64,000 nucleotides of DNA from Polyangiaceae bacterium (GCA_947475525.1 CANJMI010000020.1:1-64000); one strand, 5' to 3'; numbered from the stretch's first letter, positions 15,761 through 25,010 are shown. Numbers and translations: made by a program. The notes: generated by a model from the letters alone, not told the origin.

Positions 15761-18340
15761 GTGAACCGGCTCGCGCATGCCATTCTCGAGCTCGTTGGCA
15801 ACGAAACGCCCCCGCGCGCGCTCCACTTGCACGAACTCGCCACCCGCCTCGAGGTAAGCGACCGCCGCGTGCTCTCGAACGCGCTCGACGACTTGGTCGC
15901 CGAAGGGCTCCTGCGGCTCCGGCCAGGGCAACGCTACGCCGCGGCCGCGCTCACGCCTCCACCCGCACCTTCGGCCGCACGTCCCGGACGCGCCGTGCGA
16001 CCGGGCTCATCCGTCGAGACCGCGCCGCGTGCCGTACCACGCGACCCACCACGCGACGTCGAAGGGATCCTCGCTTGCCACGCGCGGGGGTTTGGATTCG
16101 TGAGGGTCGGCGGCGGCATCGACGACGTGTTCATTCCGGCCGACGCCATCGGCGGCGCGATGCACGGCGATCGCGTCAAGGCCCAGATCGCGAACGAGTC
16201 GCGGCGCGGCCTCGAAGGCTCGATAACCGAGATCGTACACCGTGGCCGCAAGCGGGTCGTCGGCGTGCTCCGCGGGCGGCGCGGCGCCTACCGACTCGAG
16301 CCGGACGATTTGCGCGTGCGCGGCCCTATCGAGATCGTGTCCGACGAGGCCGACGGCGGCGCTCCGCTCACGCTCGAACCGGGCACCGCAGCGGTCGTCG
16401 CCTTCACGCGTTACCCGCGCTTCAACGAGGAGCTTCCGCAAGGGCGCGTCATCGCGGCACTCGGTGCTCCCGGCGAGCCCGATGTCGAGGTGAACAAGAT
16501 CCTGATCGAGCACGAGATCGACGAAGAACAGCCCGAAGCCGCGGTTGCGGAAGCGCGCGCGTACGGTCAGACGGTCGATCCGGCCGAGGCTGCACGGCGA
16601 GTGGACCTGCGCCACCTGAAGCTCGTCACCATCGATCCGAAAACCGCGCGGGACCACGACGATGCCGTGTGGGTCGAGCGCGAAGGCCAAGGCGGCTTCC
16701 GCGCGTGGATCGCCATCGCCGACGTCTCGTTTTACGTACGCCCCGGCATGGCCCTCGACGCGAGCGCCCTCGGCCGTGGCAACTCCGTCTACCTCCCGGA
16801 CCGCTCGATCCCGATGCTGCCGCACGACCTTTCGTCGGGCCTGTGCTCCCTCCTGCCTCGTCAAGAACGCCTCTGCATGTGCGTCGAGGTCGCGTTCGAT
16901 GCGGACGGCCAGCCGAAGGAAACGCGAATCTACGAAGGACGCATGCGCTCGCACGCGTTCCTCACCTACGACTCGGTCGCCCGCGCGCTCGGCTGGAGCG
17001 ACATTGCCGAGCGCGACCCCGAAGCCGACGCGATGGCGAGCGATTTGCTTGCGATGTGGGAGCTATCGAGCAAGCTTCGCGAGCGCCGCATGCAACGCGG
17101 GGCACTCGACCTCGATCTCCCCGAGAGCGACATCATCATCGACGACGTCACCCGCGCGCCGACCGAGATCGTCCAGCGAGCAGTCGATCCCGGCGTACGC
17201 AAAGCCTACCGCCTGATCGAAGAGCTGATGCTGCTCGCGAACGAATCGGTGGCTCGCTACATGCTGGAGCGCAACGTGCCGTCGATTTACCGAGTCCACG
17301 GCGCGCCGGACGCCGAAAAGCTCGACCGCTTCGGCGCACTCTGCAGCGAGCTCAGCATCGCCTTTGACCCCGAGGCCGCCGCGGATCCTCGCGCGCTGTC
17401 GCACTTCATGCGGCAACTCGAAGGACACCCGAAAAAGGGAACGCTCCACATGCTGCTGCTCCGCGCGATGCAGCAAGCCCGCTACGACACGACGAACGTC
17501 GGCCACTTCGGCCTCGCGTCGGACGCCTACCTGCACTTCACCTCGCCTATCCGCCGCTACTCGGATCTGATCGTGCACCGCATTTTGCGGCGCTCGCTTC
17601 GCGGCGAAAGCGTCGCTCCAACCGAGCAATTGCTCGCCGATCTGCGCACGGCGGCCCTCACCTCCTCGGAGCGCGAACGACTGACGATGGAGTCCGAGCG
17701 CGCCATCCACGACCTCTATCGCGCGCTTTACATGCGCTCGCGCATCGGGGAGATCTTCAAGGGCAACGTGGTGGCCCTGACGAGCAGCAGCCTCTATCTC
17801 CAAGTCACCGAGCCCTACGTCACCGTCAACGTTCTCTTCGACGATCTCGGCCCGGGCGGCTACGCGCTCGACGAGAACGGCTTGCGGGTGAGCGGCAAAC
17901 GCTCTGGCGAGGTCGTGGGACTTGGTGATGAGCTCACGATCACTGTGTTCGATGTGTCGATCACGCGGCGCACCGTCTATGGCCGCCGCAACGGCGGTGG
18001 CGAACAAGCGCGGCCCCTCAATCGCGAGGAGCGTCGCGGAGGGGGTACGACCAAACGCACCGTGACGACGGGCGCCACCGACACGCGCGGACCAGCCAAG
18101 CGCGGCGCGCCCAAGCGCGGCGCAACCAAGCCCGGCGCAACCAAGCCCGGCACGACCAAGTCCGGTTCAACCAAGCCCGGCAAAAAAGTCGAACGCCGTC
18201 CCGAGGATCCGACGAAGCCCACGAAGGCCACGCGCGGAAAGCCGAAGCCCAAGGCCAAAGGCAAGCCGCGGATTTCCTCGAGTCACGGTGGACCGCCCGC
18301 CCGCAAGACCAAGAAGAACAACCGCTCCAAAGGTCGCTGA
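15761..18340 (+). CDS. rnr: ribonuclease R
   Basis: 859 residues from a GTG. A 3'-to-5' exoribonuclease that degrades structured RNA. An N-terminal winged-helix-like segment (about 1-65) is followed by a linker, cold-shock domains (about 100-260), the RNB catalytic domain with the acidic cluster IDPKTARDHDDAVW at about 290-304 and the signature TSPIRRYSDL, then an S1 domain (about 660-735). The last 110 residues are a Lys-rich tail with K-P-G-A/T-T repeats, likely binding RNA or ribosomes. Tails of this sort are known in RNase R, though this one is long. Confidence 0.95.
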   Translation: MNRLAHAILELVGNETPPRALHLHELATRLEVSDRRVLSNALDDLVAEGLLRLRPGQRYAAAALTPPPAPSAARPGRAVRPGSSVETAPRAVPRDPPRDVEGILACHARGFGFVRVGGGIDDVFIPADAIGGAMHGDRVKAQIANESRRGLEGSITEIVHRGRKRVVGVLRGRRGAYRLEPDDLRVRGPIEIVSDEADGGAPLTLEPGTAAVVAFTRYPRFNEELPQGRVIAALGAPGEPDVEVNKILIEHEIDEEQPEAAVAEARAYGQTVDPAEAARRVDLRHLKLVTIDPKTARDHDDAVWVEREGQGGFRAWIAIADVSFYVRPGMALDASALGRGNSVYLPDRSIPMLPHDLSSGLCSLLPRQERLCMCVEVAFDADGQPKETRIYEGRMRSHAFLTYDSVARALGWSDIAERDPEADAMASDLLAMWELSSKLRERRMQRGALDLDLPESDIIIDDVTRAPTEIVQRAVDPGVRKAYRLIEELMLLANESVARYMLERNVPSIYRVHGAPDAEKLDRFGALCSELSIAFDPEAAADPRALSHFMRQLEGHPKKGTLHMLLLRAMQQARYDTTNVGHFGLASDAYLHFTSPIRRYSDLIVHRILRRSLRGESVAPTEQLLADLRTAALTSSERERLTMESERAIHDLYRALYMRSRIGEIFKGNVVALTSSSLYLQVTEPYVTVNVLFDDLGPGGYALDENGLRVSGKRSGEVVGLGDELTITVFDVSITRRTVYGRRNGGGEQARPLNREERRGGGTTKRTVTTGATDTRGPAKRGAPKRGATKPGATKPGTTKSGSTKPGKKVERRPEDPTKPTKATRGKPKPKAKGKPRISSSHGGPPARKTKKNNRSKGR
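18097..18183 (+). repeat. imperfect 15-bp repeat coding the basic RNase R tail
   Basis: Variants of a unit close to ACCAAGCCCGGCGCA repeat in frame and encode K-x-G-x-x pentapeptides rich in Lys, Pro, Gly and Thr. Boundaries are approximate. Confidence 0.6.
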
Positions 18341-18357
18341 CGGGGAGCGCCGCCCCG
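18341..18357 (+). terminator. possible GC-rich stem after RNase R
   Basis: CGGGG and CCCCG flank a seven-base loop just after the stop codon. There is no T-run, so this is a weak candidate terminator or a structure that protects the 3' end. Confidence 0.2.
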
Positions 18358-18387
18358 CAAGTTGTGCTTAGGTAGGGGCCGAACCTC

Positions 18388-18750
18388 GTGGCCTTACTCC
18401 TACCCGCCCTGTTGCTGTTGCTCGCGGTCCCGCTCGTCGTGGCGATGATGCGCGCGAACGAGTTGTTCCTGCTGCGTGTGGAGGGCGCCGAACTGCGTCG
18501 GGTTCGTGGCCGCATTCCGCAGCGACTCCTCGATGATTGCGCCGACATTCTCGGGCGCGCTGGGGTCCTCGAGCTCGAGCTTCGCGCCATCATCGAAGAC
18601 GGCCGCCCCAAAATGTACGCGAACGGAGACGAGGAGCTCGCCCGCCCGGTTCGGCAGCAACTCCGCAACGCGCTCGGCCAATGGCAGGTCGCCGCGCTCC
18701 GACAAGCCCCCAAGTTGCGCGCCAGTCGGCTAACCTCGCGAGCCGGATGA
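18388..18750 (+). CDS. DUF3634 family protein
   Basis: 120 residues from a GTG. One N-terminal membrane helix (Leu/Ala-rich, residues 2-20) is followed by NELFLLRVEGAELRRVRGRIP and a C-terminal EDGRPKM...LRNALG segment. The order matches DUF3634, a short domain of unknown role found in gamma-proteobacteria and myxobacteria. The soluble part should face the cytoplasm. It precedes the ABC1-like kinase gene by six bases and is probably co-transcribed with it. Confidence 0.75.
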   Translation: MALLLPALLLLLAVPLVVAMMRANELFLLRVEGAELRRVRGRIPQRLLDDCADILGRAGVLELELRAIIEDGRPKMYANGDEELARPVRQQLRNALGQWQVAALRQAPKLRASRLTSRAG

Positions 18751-18756
18751 CGCCCC

Positions 18757-20145
18757 ATGGTTGACAAGCCGCAGGACAAACCCCCAACGTCGAAGCTCGG
18801 TCGCTTCGCGCGGCTTGCCGTACTCAGCACCAAAGGGTTTCCGCTTGCCTTTGAAGGCGCGAAGCGAGCACTCGGTCTGGACCGCGACCGAAGCGAGGCC
18901 GACGACAAGCGCGCGGGTGAGCGGCTCGCGGCCGACTCGAAAAAGGCCGCCGAGGCGATGCTGAAGACGCTCGGCGAGATGAAGGGCCTACCGCTCAAGG
19001 TCGGCCAGATGATGAGCTACATCGACGGCATCGCGCCGCCCGGTTACGAAGAGAAGTTCAAGGCGACGCTAAAGAGCCTCCAGGACAAAGCGCCGCCGCT
19101 CTCGTCCGAGGCCGCCATCCAGGTGATCACCGAAGAACTCGGCGCACCGCCGGAGCAGATCTTCGCGGAGTGGGAGCGCGAACCTTTCGCGGCCGCAAGC
19201 ATCGGGCAGGTGCACCGCGCTCTCACCAAAGGCGGTGACAGAGTCGCGGTGAAAGTGCAGTACCCGGGCATCGACAAGGCGATCAAAAACGACCTGAAGA
19301 GCATCCACCTGCTCGGCGGCATGCTCGGTCCCCTCGGGCATAAAACTCATGTAAAAGACACGATCGCCGAGCTCTCCGAGGTGTTCCTCTCCGAGCTCGA
19401 CTACGCCCGCGAAGCCGAAATGGCGGATGTGTTCCGTCGCATGCACCAGGACGACCCGCAAATCGTGATCCCGCGGGTGTACCAGTCGCTCAGCACCGCG
19501 CGCGTCCTCACAACCGAGCTCTTGGGCGGCATCGGCTACCAGGAGAGGTGCGACACGGGCTCCGAAGAGGAGCGCACGGCAGCCGGCCTCGCCGTATGGC
19601 GCTTCATGTTCGGCTCGCTGTTGAAGCACGGCTACCTTTACGCAGACCCCCACCCTGGCAATTACCGCTTCCTCAGCGACGGACGCGTCGGCTTTCTCGA
19701 CTTCGGCTGCGTGAAGTACATCTCCCCCGAGCTCATGCACGGCGTGAAACGCTACATGCGCGCCGCGATGGACGAAAACTGGGAAGAGTTCGACCGCGCC
19801 TGCGTGGAGGTCCTCGACTTCAAACCCAACGATCCGAGCTGGAACGTCTACCGCGACTACACGCTTTTTCTACTCGATCCGATTCGCATGGAGGAGTTCC
19901 GCTGCTCGCCCGAGCGCGCCCGCGAGGCGGTTACCCACATCGCCGCCGGGATGAAGAGCCTCGTGCTCAAAGAGGGCGAGACGCTGCCGACCATCCCCCA
20001 CGTACCAAAGATGCCGCGTGAGTTCGTGTTCATGAACCGCCTGCAATGGGGTCTCGCGTCGGTGCTCGGCGGCCTCGGAACGCGCGGGCGCTTCCGTGAG
20101 CTCACCGAGCCTTGGATCCGCGGAGCCACCCTGCCGGTGCCGTAG
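18757..20145 (+). CDS. ABC1/UbiB (AarF) family atypical kinase/ATPase
   Basis: 462 residues. Shows the family marks: KxGQ (K81-Q84, LKVGQMMS), the Ala-rich nucleotide loop AAASIGQVH, VAVKVQYPG with the ATP-binding Lys, DPHPGN and LDFG. UbiB-type proteins support quinone biosynthesis or lipid handling at the membrane. This member lacks clear C-terminal membrane helices, so it resembles the soluble ABC1-domain proteins common in actinobacteria and myxobacteria. Substrate unknown. Confidence 0.9.
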   Translation: MVDKPQDKPPTSKLGRFARLAVLSTKGFPLAFEGAKRALGLDRDRSEADDKRAGERLAADSKKAAEAMLKTLGEMKGLPLKVGQMMSYIDGIAPPGYEEKFKATLKSLQDKAPPLSSEAAIQVITEELGAPPEQIFAEWEREPFAAASIGQVHRALTKGGDRVAVKVQYPGIDKAIKNDLKSIHLLGGMLGPLGHKTHVKDTIAELSEVFLSELDYAREAEMADVFRRMHQDDPQIVIPRVYQSLSTARVLTTELLGGIGYQERCDTGSEEERTAAGLAVWRFMFGSLLKHGYLYADPHPGNYRFLSDGRVGFLDFGCVKYISPELMHGVKRYMRAAMDENWEEFDRACVEVLDFKPNDPSWNVYRDYTLFLLDPIRMEEFRCSPERAREAVTHIAAGMKSLVLKEGETLPTIPHVPKMPREFVFMNRLQWGLASVLGGLGTRGRFRELTEPWIRGATLPVP

Positions 20146-20177
20146 CGTTACTCGAGGCCAATAACGGCACGGAATGG

Positions 20178-20206
20178 TTGACGGGAGGCCTACAACTCCC
20201 TAAAAA
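20178..20206 (+). promoter_or_regulatory. sigma70-like promoter, probably leaderless
   Basis: TTGACG at 20178-20183, 17-base spacer, TAAAAA at 20201-20206. A start point seven bases further on would be the A of the ATG at 20213, so the transcript would be leaderless. This is the best -35/-10 pair seen in the window. Confidence 0.6.
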
Positions 20207-20212
20207 ATACCC

Positions 20213-20578
20213 ATGCCGACCCCGTACCTGTCCTCGGTCTCCGGACGCGTGCTCCTCTGCGCCTTCGCCTCGTTCATGCTCTCGGCCGCGGCGTATCTTC
20301 TCTACGGGAACATGGCGATCTTCGGGCTCGGCTTCCCGCTCGGCTTAACGCTCTCGTTCTTGGCCGTGGGCTTTGGCATGACCGATTACACGAAAGAAAC
20401 CATGCTTTCGATGCTCGTGCTGCCGCCGGCGCTGTGGGGTTTCATCTACCTGACCGGGGAGTTCAAGTACCGCTCAGCGAACAGCTGGGGCTACGGCCTC
20501 GCCTTCCTGGGTGTGCTCGCTCTCGGCCGTGCGGCGATGGGCGGCGGAGATGCCGCGCATGAATCTCACCCGGCGTGA
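20213..20578 (+). CDS. small multi-pass membrane protein, unknown
   Basis: 121 residues with about four hydrophobic segments (near 12-30, 32-55, 62-78 and 92-108). No motif recognised. It overlaps the following pirin gene by 20 bases, suggesting coupled expression, and has its own promoter candidate directly upstream. Confidence 0.75.
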   Translation: MPTPYLSSVSGRVLLCAFASFMLSAAAYLLYGNMAIFGLGFPLGLTLSFLAVGFGMTDYTKETMLSMLVLPPALWGFIYLTGEFKYRSANSWGYGLAFLGVLALGRAAMGGGDAAHESHPA

Positions 20579-21419
20579 AGCGCTGCTCTACGGAGCGACC
20601 CTCGGGGGTGCAGCCATCACGGGCTGCCGCTCGAACGTTCCCGAACGCGAAGCCGACCTAAGCCGCGCCCGGCAAGCCGCCCCCGCAGCGAACACGCAGC
20701 CGCAACTCGTGACGGCTCGGCGTTCGGTCGATGGCGACAACGCGGACTTGCTGCGTCTTTTTCCGCAAGTGCCGGGGCAACACCGTGACCCCTTCGTGCT
20801 CCTCGATGACTTCCGAGTCGCGCCGCCAGCGGGCTTTCCGATGCATCCCCACCGGGGCTTCGAAGCGTTCACCTACATGCTCGACGGGAGCTTCCAACAC
20901 CGCGACACGATGGGCAACGAAAGCGAGGTGACGAGTGGCGGGACTCAGCGTTTTACCTCGGGAAGCGGTGCACGCCACTCGGAGATGCCAGGGCGCCAAG
21001 GGCTCAATCGAGGGCTGCAGCTCTGGGTCAACCTGCCCAAGCGCCTGAAGGGGATCGCCCCAACGTACGGCGCGGTGCACGCCGCCGACTTGCCTATCGA
21101 GTCACGCGCCGGCGCGGTGATCCGCACGATCGTCGGCAAAGGCTCGCCGGTCGAACTGCAAACCGAAGTCGACTACCGCGACGTGACCTTGGCGCGCGAT
21201 GCTCGCTTCGAAACGGAGCTCGCCCCCAAGCGGCAAGGCTTGCTCTATGTAGCCGATGGCGTCGTGCGCATTGGAGACATCGAGGTGCACGCCGGACACG
21301 CGGCGCTGCTCGTGGCCGGCTCGATCGACTTGCGGGCACTGACGGAAGCCCGAGTGTTTCATCTCGCGGGCCTGCCACACGATGAGCCGATCCTGCACCG
21401 CGGCCCATTCGTCGACTGA
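20559..21419 (+). CDS. pirin family protein with Tat-type lipoprotein signal
   Basis: 286 residues from the ATG at 20559, chosen because it begins TRREALL, a twin-arginine motif, followed by a hydrophobic stretch and lipobox ITGC (Cys23). The N-terminal cupin binds metal through His96 and His98 (MHPHRGFE), His140 and Glu142 (RHSEMP), the same ligands as human and bacterial pirin. Pirins are usually cytoplasmic or nuclear; some oxidise quercetin. A folded, metal-loaded pirin exported by Tat and anchored by lipid would be unusual. ATGs at 20511 and 20550 are alternatives. Confidence 0.82.
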   Translation: MNLTRREALLYGATLGGAAITGCRSNVPEREADLSRARQAAPAANTQPQLVTARRSVDGDNADLLRLFPQVPGQHRDPFVLLDDFRVAPPAGFPMHPHRGFEAFTYMLDGSFQHRDTMGNESEVTSGGTQRFTSGSGARHSEMPGRQGLNRGLQLWVNLPKRLKGIAPTYGAVHAADLPIESRAGAVIRTIVGKGSPVELQTEVDYRDVTLARDARFETELAPKRQGLLYVADGVVRIGDIEVHAGHAALLVAGSIDLRALTEARVFHLAGLPHDEPILHRGPFVD

Positions 21420-21494
21420 GTCGAAGCGCGACGGGCTCGGCGAGATCGGCGAGCTTTCTGCTCGCGCGGCCCAAGTTTATGCGATGGTAAAGCC

Positions 21495-22772
21495 ATGCGC
21501 GCTCATCTCGTGCTGGCGATCGCCGCGGTCGCGCTCGTCGCGTGCAGCCGGAGCCTCCTCGGCCGCGGCGAATTTGGGGCGTTCGGTGAGGGCGGAAGTG
21601 GCGCGAATGGCGTAGGTGGCGGCGTACCCAACGGTGTGGGCGGCGGCGTACCCAACGGTGTGGGCGGCGGCGTACCCAACGGTGTGGGCGGCGGCATACC
21701 CAACGGTGTGGGCGGCGGCGTACCCAACGGTGTGGGCGGCGGCGTACCCAACGGTGTGGGCGGTGGCGTACCCAACGGTGTGGGCGGTGGCGTACCCAAC
21801 GGTGTGGGCGGTGGCGTACCTGCCACCGAAGACTGCACCAACGCGCTCGATGACGACGACGATGGGAAGGTCGATTGCGAGGATCCGGACTGCGATGCGG
21901 GCTTCACGTGCACGCCGCCTCCGCCTACCGATTGGACGGGGCCGGTCGCGTTCTTCGAAGGGCCAGGCTCGCAAGCCGCTCCCTCGTGCGGGAGCGCGTA
22001 CCCCTTCTTGCTCGTCGATGGCGTGGACGGCATCCTCGCCGCGAGCGCGAGCTGCCCAGCATGCACCTGTGGAGTCCCCAAAGGCGTAGCGTGCGACATC
22101 GCGCAGCTCCGGCTTTACGGCGCAGACGCTTGCATGGGAGGCGGCGGAACGCTGACCATCGCGGCCAACGCGTGCATCGGCTTCGTCAGCATGACCGACC
22201 CCGCGAGCGCGCAGTGGGCGACCGCCCTGCCCGGCGGAGGCGTGTGCTTCCCGAAGGCTTCGAGCCCGCCCGTCGTGCCACCCATCGGCTGGGAGCAACG
22301 CGCGCGCGTCTGCGGTGGAGGGAGCATCGGCGGCGGCTGCGGCGTGAACCAATGCATGCCACGCCCGAGCGAAAACTTCGGTAAAACGCTGTGCATCGCG
22401 CATAGCGGCGAGGTCGCTTGCCCCGCCGGACCCTACACCGATCGAAGCGTCTACTTCACGGCCGCAAGCGACTCGCGAAGCTGCACCAACTGCGACTGCG
22501 GCGCACCGACAGGCATGGTGTGCACCGGCAAGCTCGCGCTCGCCACGGATACGGGATGCACGGCGGATGTGACGACACTGACTACGGTCGGCCAGTGCGT
22601 TCATCTCGACCCCGACCCGACCCCACCACCCGAACCTTCGGCCTACAAAACATTGCGTAGCGTCGTCTACACGCCTGGCGCGTCGCAAGGCGGCGGCTGC
22701 AGTTCGGTGCCGAGCGTGGCGAGCGGCGAAGCGACGCCGATCGATCCCGTCACCGTGTGTTGCGCTCCGTGA
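21495..22772 (+). CDS. Cys-rich repeat lipoprotein
   Basis: 425 residues. Signal peptide with lipobox LVAC, then a Gly/Val/Pro/Asn repeat region, then [20 protein letters not shown], an Asp-rich calcium-binding-like module found in many myxobacterial surface proteins. The remaining 300 residues hold about 25 cysteines arranged as two related halves, each with [11 protein letters not shown]- or DRSVYFTAA-like strands and a C-x2-C-x-C motif. Likely disulphide-rich and at the cell surface. Function unknown. Confidence 0.8.
   Translation: MRAHLVLAIAAVALVACSRSLLGRGEFGAFGEGGSGANGVGGGVPNGVGGGVPNGVGGGVPNGVGGGIPNGVGGGVPNGVGGGVPNGVGGGVPNGVGGGVPNGVGGGVPATEDCTNALDDDDDGKVDCEDPDCDAGFTCTPPPPTDWTGPVAFFEGPGSQAAPSCGSAYPFLLVDGVDGILAASASCPACTCGVPKGVACDIAQLRLYGADACMGGGGTLTIAANACIGFVSMTDPASAQWATALPGGGVCFPKASSPPVVPPIGWEQRARVCGGGSIGGGCGVNQCMPRPSENFGKTLCIAHSGEVACPAGPYTDRSVYFTAASDSRSCTNCDCGAPTGMVCTGKLALATDTGCTADVTTLTTVGQCVHLDPDPTPPPEPSAYKTLRSVVYTPGASQGGGCSSVPSVASGEATPIDPVTVCCAP
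21612..21821 (+). repeat. 24-bp in-frame tandem repeat, eight full copies plus part
   Basis: Each unit codes V-G-G-G-V-P-N-G. Copies differ only at a few bases (gta/gtg, ggc/ggt, one Val to Ile), so the array is recent or kept uniform by conversion. The last partial unit runs into the Cys-rich part. Confidence 0.92.
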
Positions 22773-22798
22773 GTGCGGTGCCGGGTCATGGCACGCAC
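22773..22798. terminator. hairpin between convergent genes
   Basis: GTGCGGTGCC and GGCACGCAC pair with one bulged base around a seven-base loop, directly after the stop of the upstream gene and before the 3' end of the PEBP gene. No T-run follows, so termination is possible but unproven. Confidence 0.35.
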
Positions 22799-22834
22799 GC
22801 TCGTACGCCGCGCGCTCGGCTCCGCTGAGGCCGC

Positions 22835-23545
22835 TTACGGTTTGAAGGTCGCCTGGAGCGTCGCGGTGAGGATCGCGTGCACTTCGAGTTCTTTCACAAT
22901 GTCAGCAAGTTTACTACTCGTCGTGACATTCGGAAGCGTCGCCACGTCGAGCGCGTAGAGCGTGAACACGTAGCTGTGCTCGTTCGGCGGGCACGGCCCC
23001 TGATAGCCATACTCACCGTTGTAGCCTTTGCTCTGTTTCGAGCCCGCGGGCTCCTTCGGCATCGCCACCTCTTCGACCGCCTTCGGCAAGGCCGTCACGC
23101 TCGCGGGGATGTCCCACACCGACGAGTGGAGGAGGTTGTTCGAGAGATCACGAAAGACGATGGCGAAGCTCTTCGTGTTGTCGGGCGCGCCCGTCCACGC
23201 GAGCGGCGGTGACACGTTCGCCCCTTTGCACGAGTGCTCAACGGGGATCGTCCCCATGTCGACGATGACGCTGCTGGTCAGCGTGAACGGACCTGGAGAC
23301 GGAGCCCCGCCGCTGCCGCTCGCAGCCCCGCCGCTGCCGCTCGCAGCCCCACCGCTACCGCTCGCAGCCCCACCGCTACCGCTCGCAGCCCCACCGCTGC
23401 CGCTCGCAGCCCCACCGCTGCCGCTCGACGACACCACGGTCGCGGTCGTCGTCACCGTCGTCGCGGTCGTGAGCTCCGCCGCAGACTCGCTGCTGCACGC
23501 CGCAATGAAACCGACCGCCACGAGCCCCATGATCCAGATACGCAT
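22835..23545 (-). CDS. PEBP-family (YbhB/YbcL-like) lipoprotein
   Basis: 236 residues from the ATG at 23545, which opens a lipoprotein signal peptide (lipobox FIAAC). A Thr/Ser linker and a Gly/Ser repeat lead to a phosphatidylethanolamine-binding-protein domain. Typical parts are visible: SPPLAWTGAPDNTKSFAI, LLHSSVWDIP near the ligand site, and GYQGPCPPNEHSYVFTLYAL (the GxPxP-x-H-Y/R motif). PEBP-like proteins of bacteria have no settled role; a ligand-binding function in the periplasm is likely. Confidence 0.9.
   Translation of the reverse strand: MRIWIMGLVAVGFIAACSSESAAELTTATTVTTTATVVSSSGSGGAASGSGGAASGSGGAASGSGGAASGSGGAASGSGGAPSPGPFTLTSSVIVDMGTIPVEHSCKGANVSPPLAWTGAPDNTKSFAIVFRDLSNNLLHSSVWDIPASVTALPKAVEEVAMPKEPAGSKQSKGYNGEYGYQGPCPPNEHSYVFTLYALDVATLPNVTTSSKLADIVKELEVHAILTATLQATFKP
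23300..23425 (-). repeat. 21-bp in-frame tandem repeat, six copies
   Basis: Codes S-G-S-G-G-A-A units (the last ends A-P) that form the linker between the lipid anchor and the PEBP domain. Copies differ at one or two third positions. Confidence 0.88.
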
Positions 23546-23552
23546 CACGGCC

Positions 23553-23558
23553 ACTCTA
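23553..23558 (-). promoter_or_regulatory. -10-like hexamer TAGAGT, near-leaderless start
   Basis: On the minus strand TAGAGT ends seven bases before the ATG at 23545, without a Shine-Dalgarno sequence. Confidence 0.35.
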
Positions 23559-23590
23559 CACGACCGGCTCACGCGAGTGCCCGCGCTCGT

Positions 23591-24793
23591 TCACGTCACG
23601 CGCAACACTTCGTCGAGCGACGTCACGCCCGCCTTCACGCGCAGAAGCCCGACCTCGCGGAGCCGCCGCAACGACCGCTCGCGCACGTAGTCCTTGTAAC
23701 TTTTCGAGGTCGCGCGCAGCTTTATGAGCTCACGCAACTCGTCGTCGAGCTCGAGCACCTCGAAGATCCCCGTGCGCCCCGAGTACCCCGTGTTGTGGCA
23801 GCGGTCGCAGCCCCGACTGCGCCGAATCTCGGTCCCCGCCGGCAAGACGACGCGTGATTCGTCGTGACTCGTCGTGATGTCGTTCGGCAGTTCGTAGGGG
23901 ACACTGCACGCGCCACAGAGCACACGCACGAGGCGCTGCGCGATCACGGCTTGCAGCGCGTTGCCAACGATCCACGGCTCGGCCCCGAGATCGACGAGTC
24001 GCGCCACGGTCTCCACTGTGCTCGAGGTGTGCAGCGTCGAGAGCACCAGATGCCCGGTCAAGCTCGCTTGCAAGGCGATCTGCGCGGTCTCCGCGTCGCG
24101 CATCTCACCGACGAGGATCACGTCGGGATCTTGGCGCAAGATCGCGCGGAGCCCAGACGCGAAGGTGAAGCCCTGGCGCACGTTGGTCTGGCCTTGCGTC
24201 ACGCTCGCGAACTCGACTTCGATCGGATCCTCGAGGGTCACGACGCTGAGATTCTCGGTGTCGAGCTGCTGCAAGACCGAATACAACGTGGACGTCTTGC
24301 CGCTGCCGGTCGGCCCACACACGACGATAAGCCCCGCCGACAAGGTCGCCAGGCGCCGCACCGCATCGAGCTCGTTGGCGTCCATTCCGAGGCGCTCGAC
24401 CGAGATTAAGTTGTGCCCCATCAGCACGCGCATCACCAGATTTTCGCCGTGAATCGCTGGGAAAGTGGAGGCGCGCAGGTGCACGAGGCGCCCATCGTTC
24501 AGCTCGATGCTGAACTGACCGTCCTGCGGAAGCATGCGGATGGTCATGTCCATGCGACCGAGGACCTTGATGCGGTTGGCGAGGGATGAGGCGAGCTCGA
24601 CGGGGAGGATCCCCTGCTCGCTCATCACGCCGTCGATGCGGAAGCGAATGCGCAATCCTTTGCGCCGCGGCTCGATGTGAATGTCACTCGCGCCGGTGAG
24701 CACCGCGCGTTGAACGAGGTGATCGAGCACGCGCACCGCGTCGAGGTCGGTGCTCCCTGGGGGGGCGGCGTTCGAGCGTAAGTTTTGGGTCAT
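23591..24793 (-). CDS. GspE/PulE/PilB-type secretion ATPase, short form
   Basis: 400 residues from the ATG at 24793. Contains the full type II/IV ATPase core: Walker A GPTGSGKT at 160-167, the Asp box around LEDPIEVE, Walker B ILVGEMRD at about 226-233, the His box LSTLHTSS, and a zinc motif CGAC...CDRC (Cys 293, 296, 329, 332). It lacks the N-terminal N1 domain that docks to GspL or PilM, so it is about 150 residues shorter than standard GspE or PilB. No other secretion or pilus genes lie in the window. It may be an accessory or regulatory copy. Confidence 0.92.
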   Translation of the reverse strand: MTQNLRSNAAPPGSTDLDAVRVLDHLVQRAVLTGASDIHIEPRRKGLRIRFRIDGVMSEQGILPVELASSLANRIKVLGRMDMTIRMLPQDGQFSIELNDGRLVHLRASTFPAIHGENLVMRVLMGHNLISVERLGMDANELDAVRRLATLSAGLIVVCGPTGSGKTSTLYSVLQQLDTENLSVVTLEDPIEVEFASVTQGQTNVRQGFTFASGLRAILRQDPDVILVGEMRDAETAQIALQASLTGHLVLSTLHTSSTVETVARLVDLGAEPWIVGNALQAVIAQRLVRVLCGACSVPYELPNDITTSHDESRVVLPAGTEIRRSRGCDRCHNTGYSGRTGIFEVLELDDELRELIKLRATSKSYKDYVRERSLRRLREVGLLRVKAGVTSLDEVLRVT

Positions 24794-24800
24794 GATTGCC

Positions 24801-25010
24801 TCATGGAGCCGGGGGCACTTCGATCTCGCCGGAAACGGCCGACGGCGTCGGTGGCGAGGCGATGGAGGCTCGGGCCGTGGTGGTTTGACCCGGAGCCGCG
24901 ACCGCGGCCTGAGCCTCGAGCGGGTGTGACGGCGGCACGACACCCCGAGCCGCGGAGCCACCGCAGCCCGCAGAAACCAGCAAAATAGCGAGCTCGCGAT
25001 GCAAAATCAT
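24801..25010 (-). CDS. small putative lipoprotein
   Basis: 69 residues. The N-terminus (RELAILLVSAGCGG) has a basic residue, a short hydrophobic core and a lipobox VSAGC; the rest is Ala/Pro/Ser/Thr-rich. It ends seven bases before the start of the secretion ATPase gene on the same strand, so the two may form an operon. Low complexity and small size keep confidence moderate. Confidence 0.5.
   Translation of the reverse strand: MILHRELAILLVSAGCGGSAARGVVPPSHPLEAQAAVAAPGQTTTARASIASPPTPSAVSGEIEVPPAP

Noticed and set aside
16007-18007. Two long minus-strand frames opposite RNase R
   Set aside because: Shadows of the RNase R coding frame; no start signals or domains.
21612-21821. Tandem repeat array considered as CRISPR
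   Set aside because: Units are contiguous without unique spacers and are in frame inside a lipoprotein gene.
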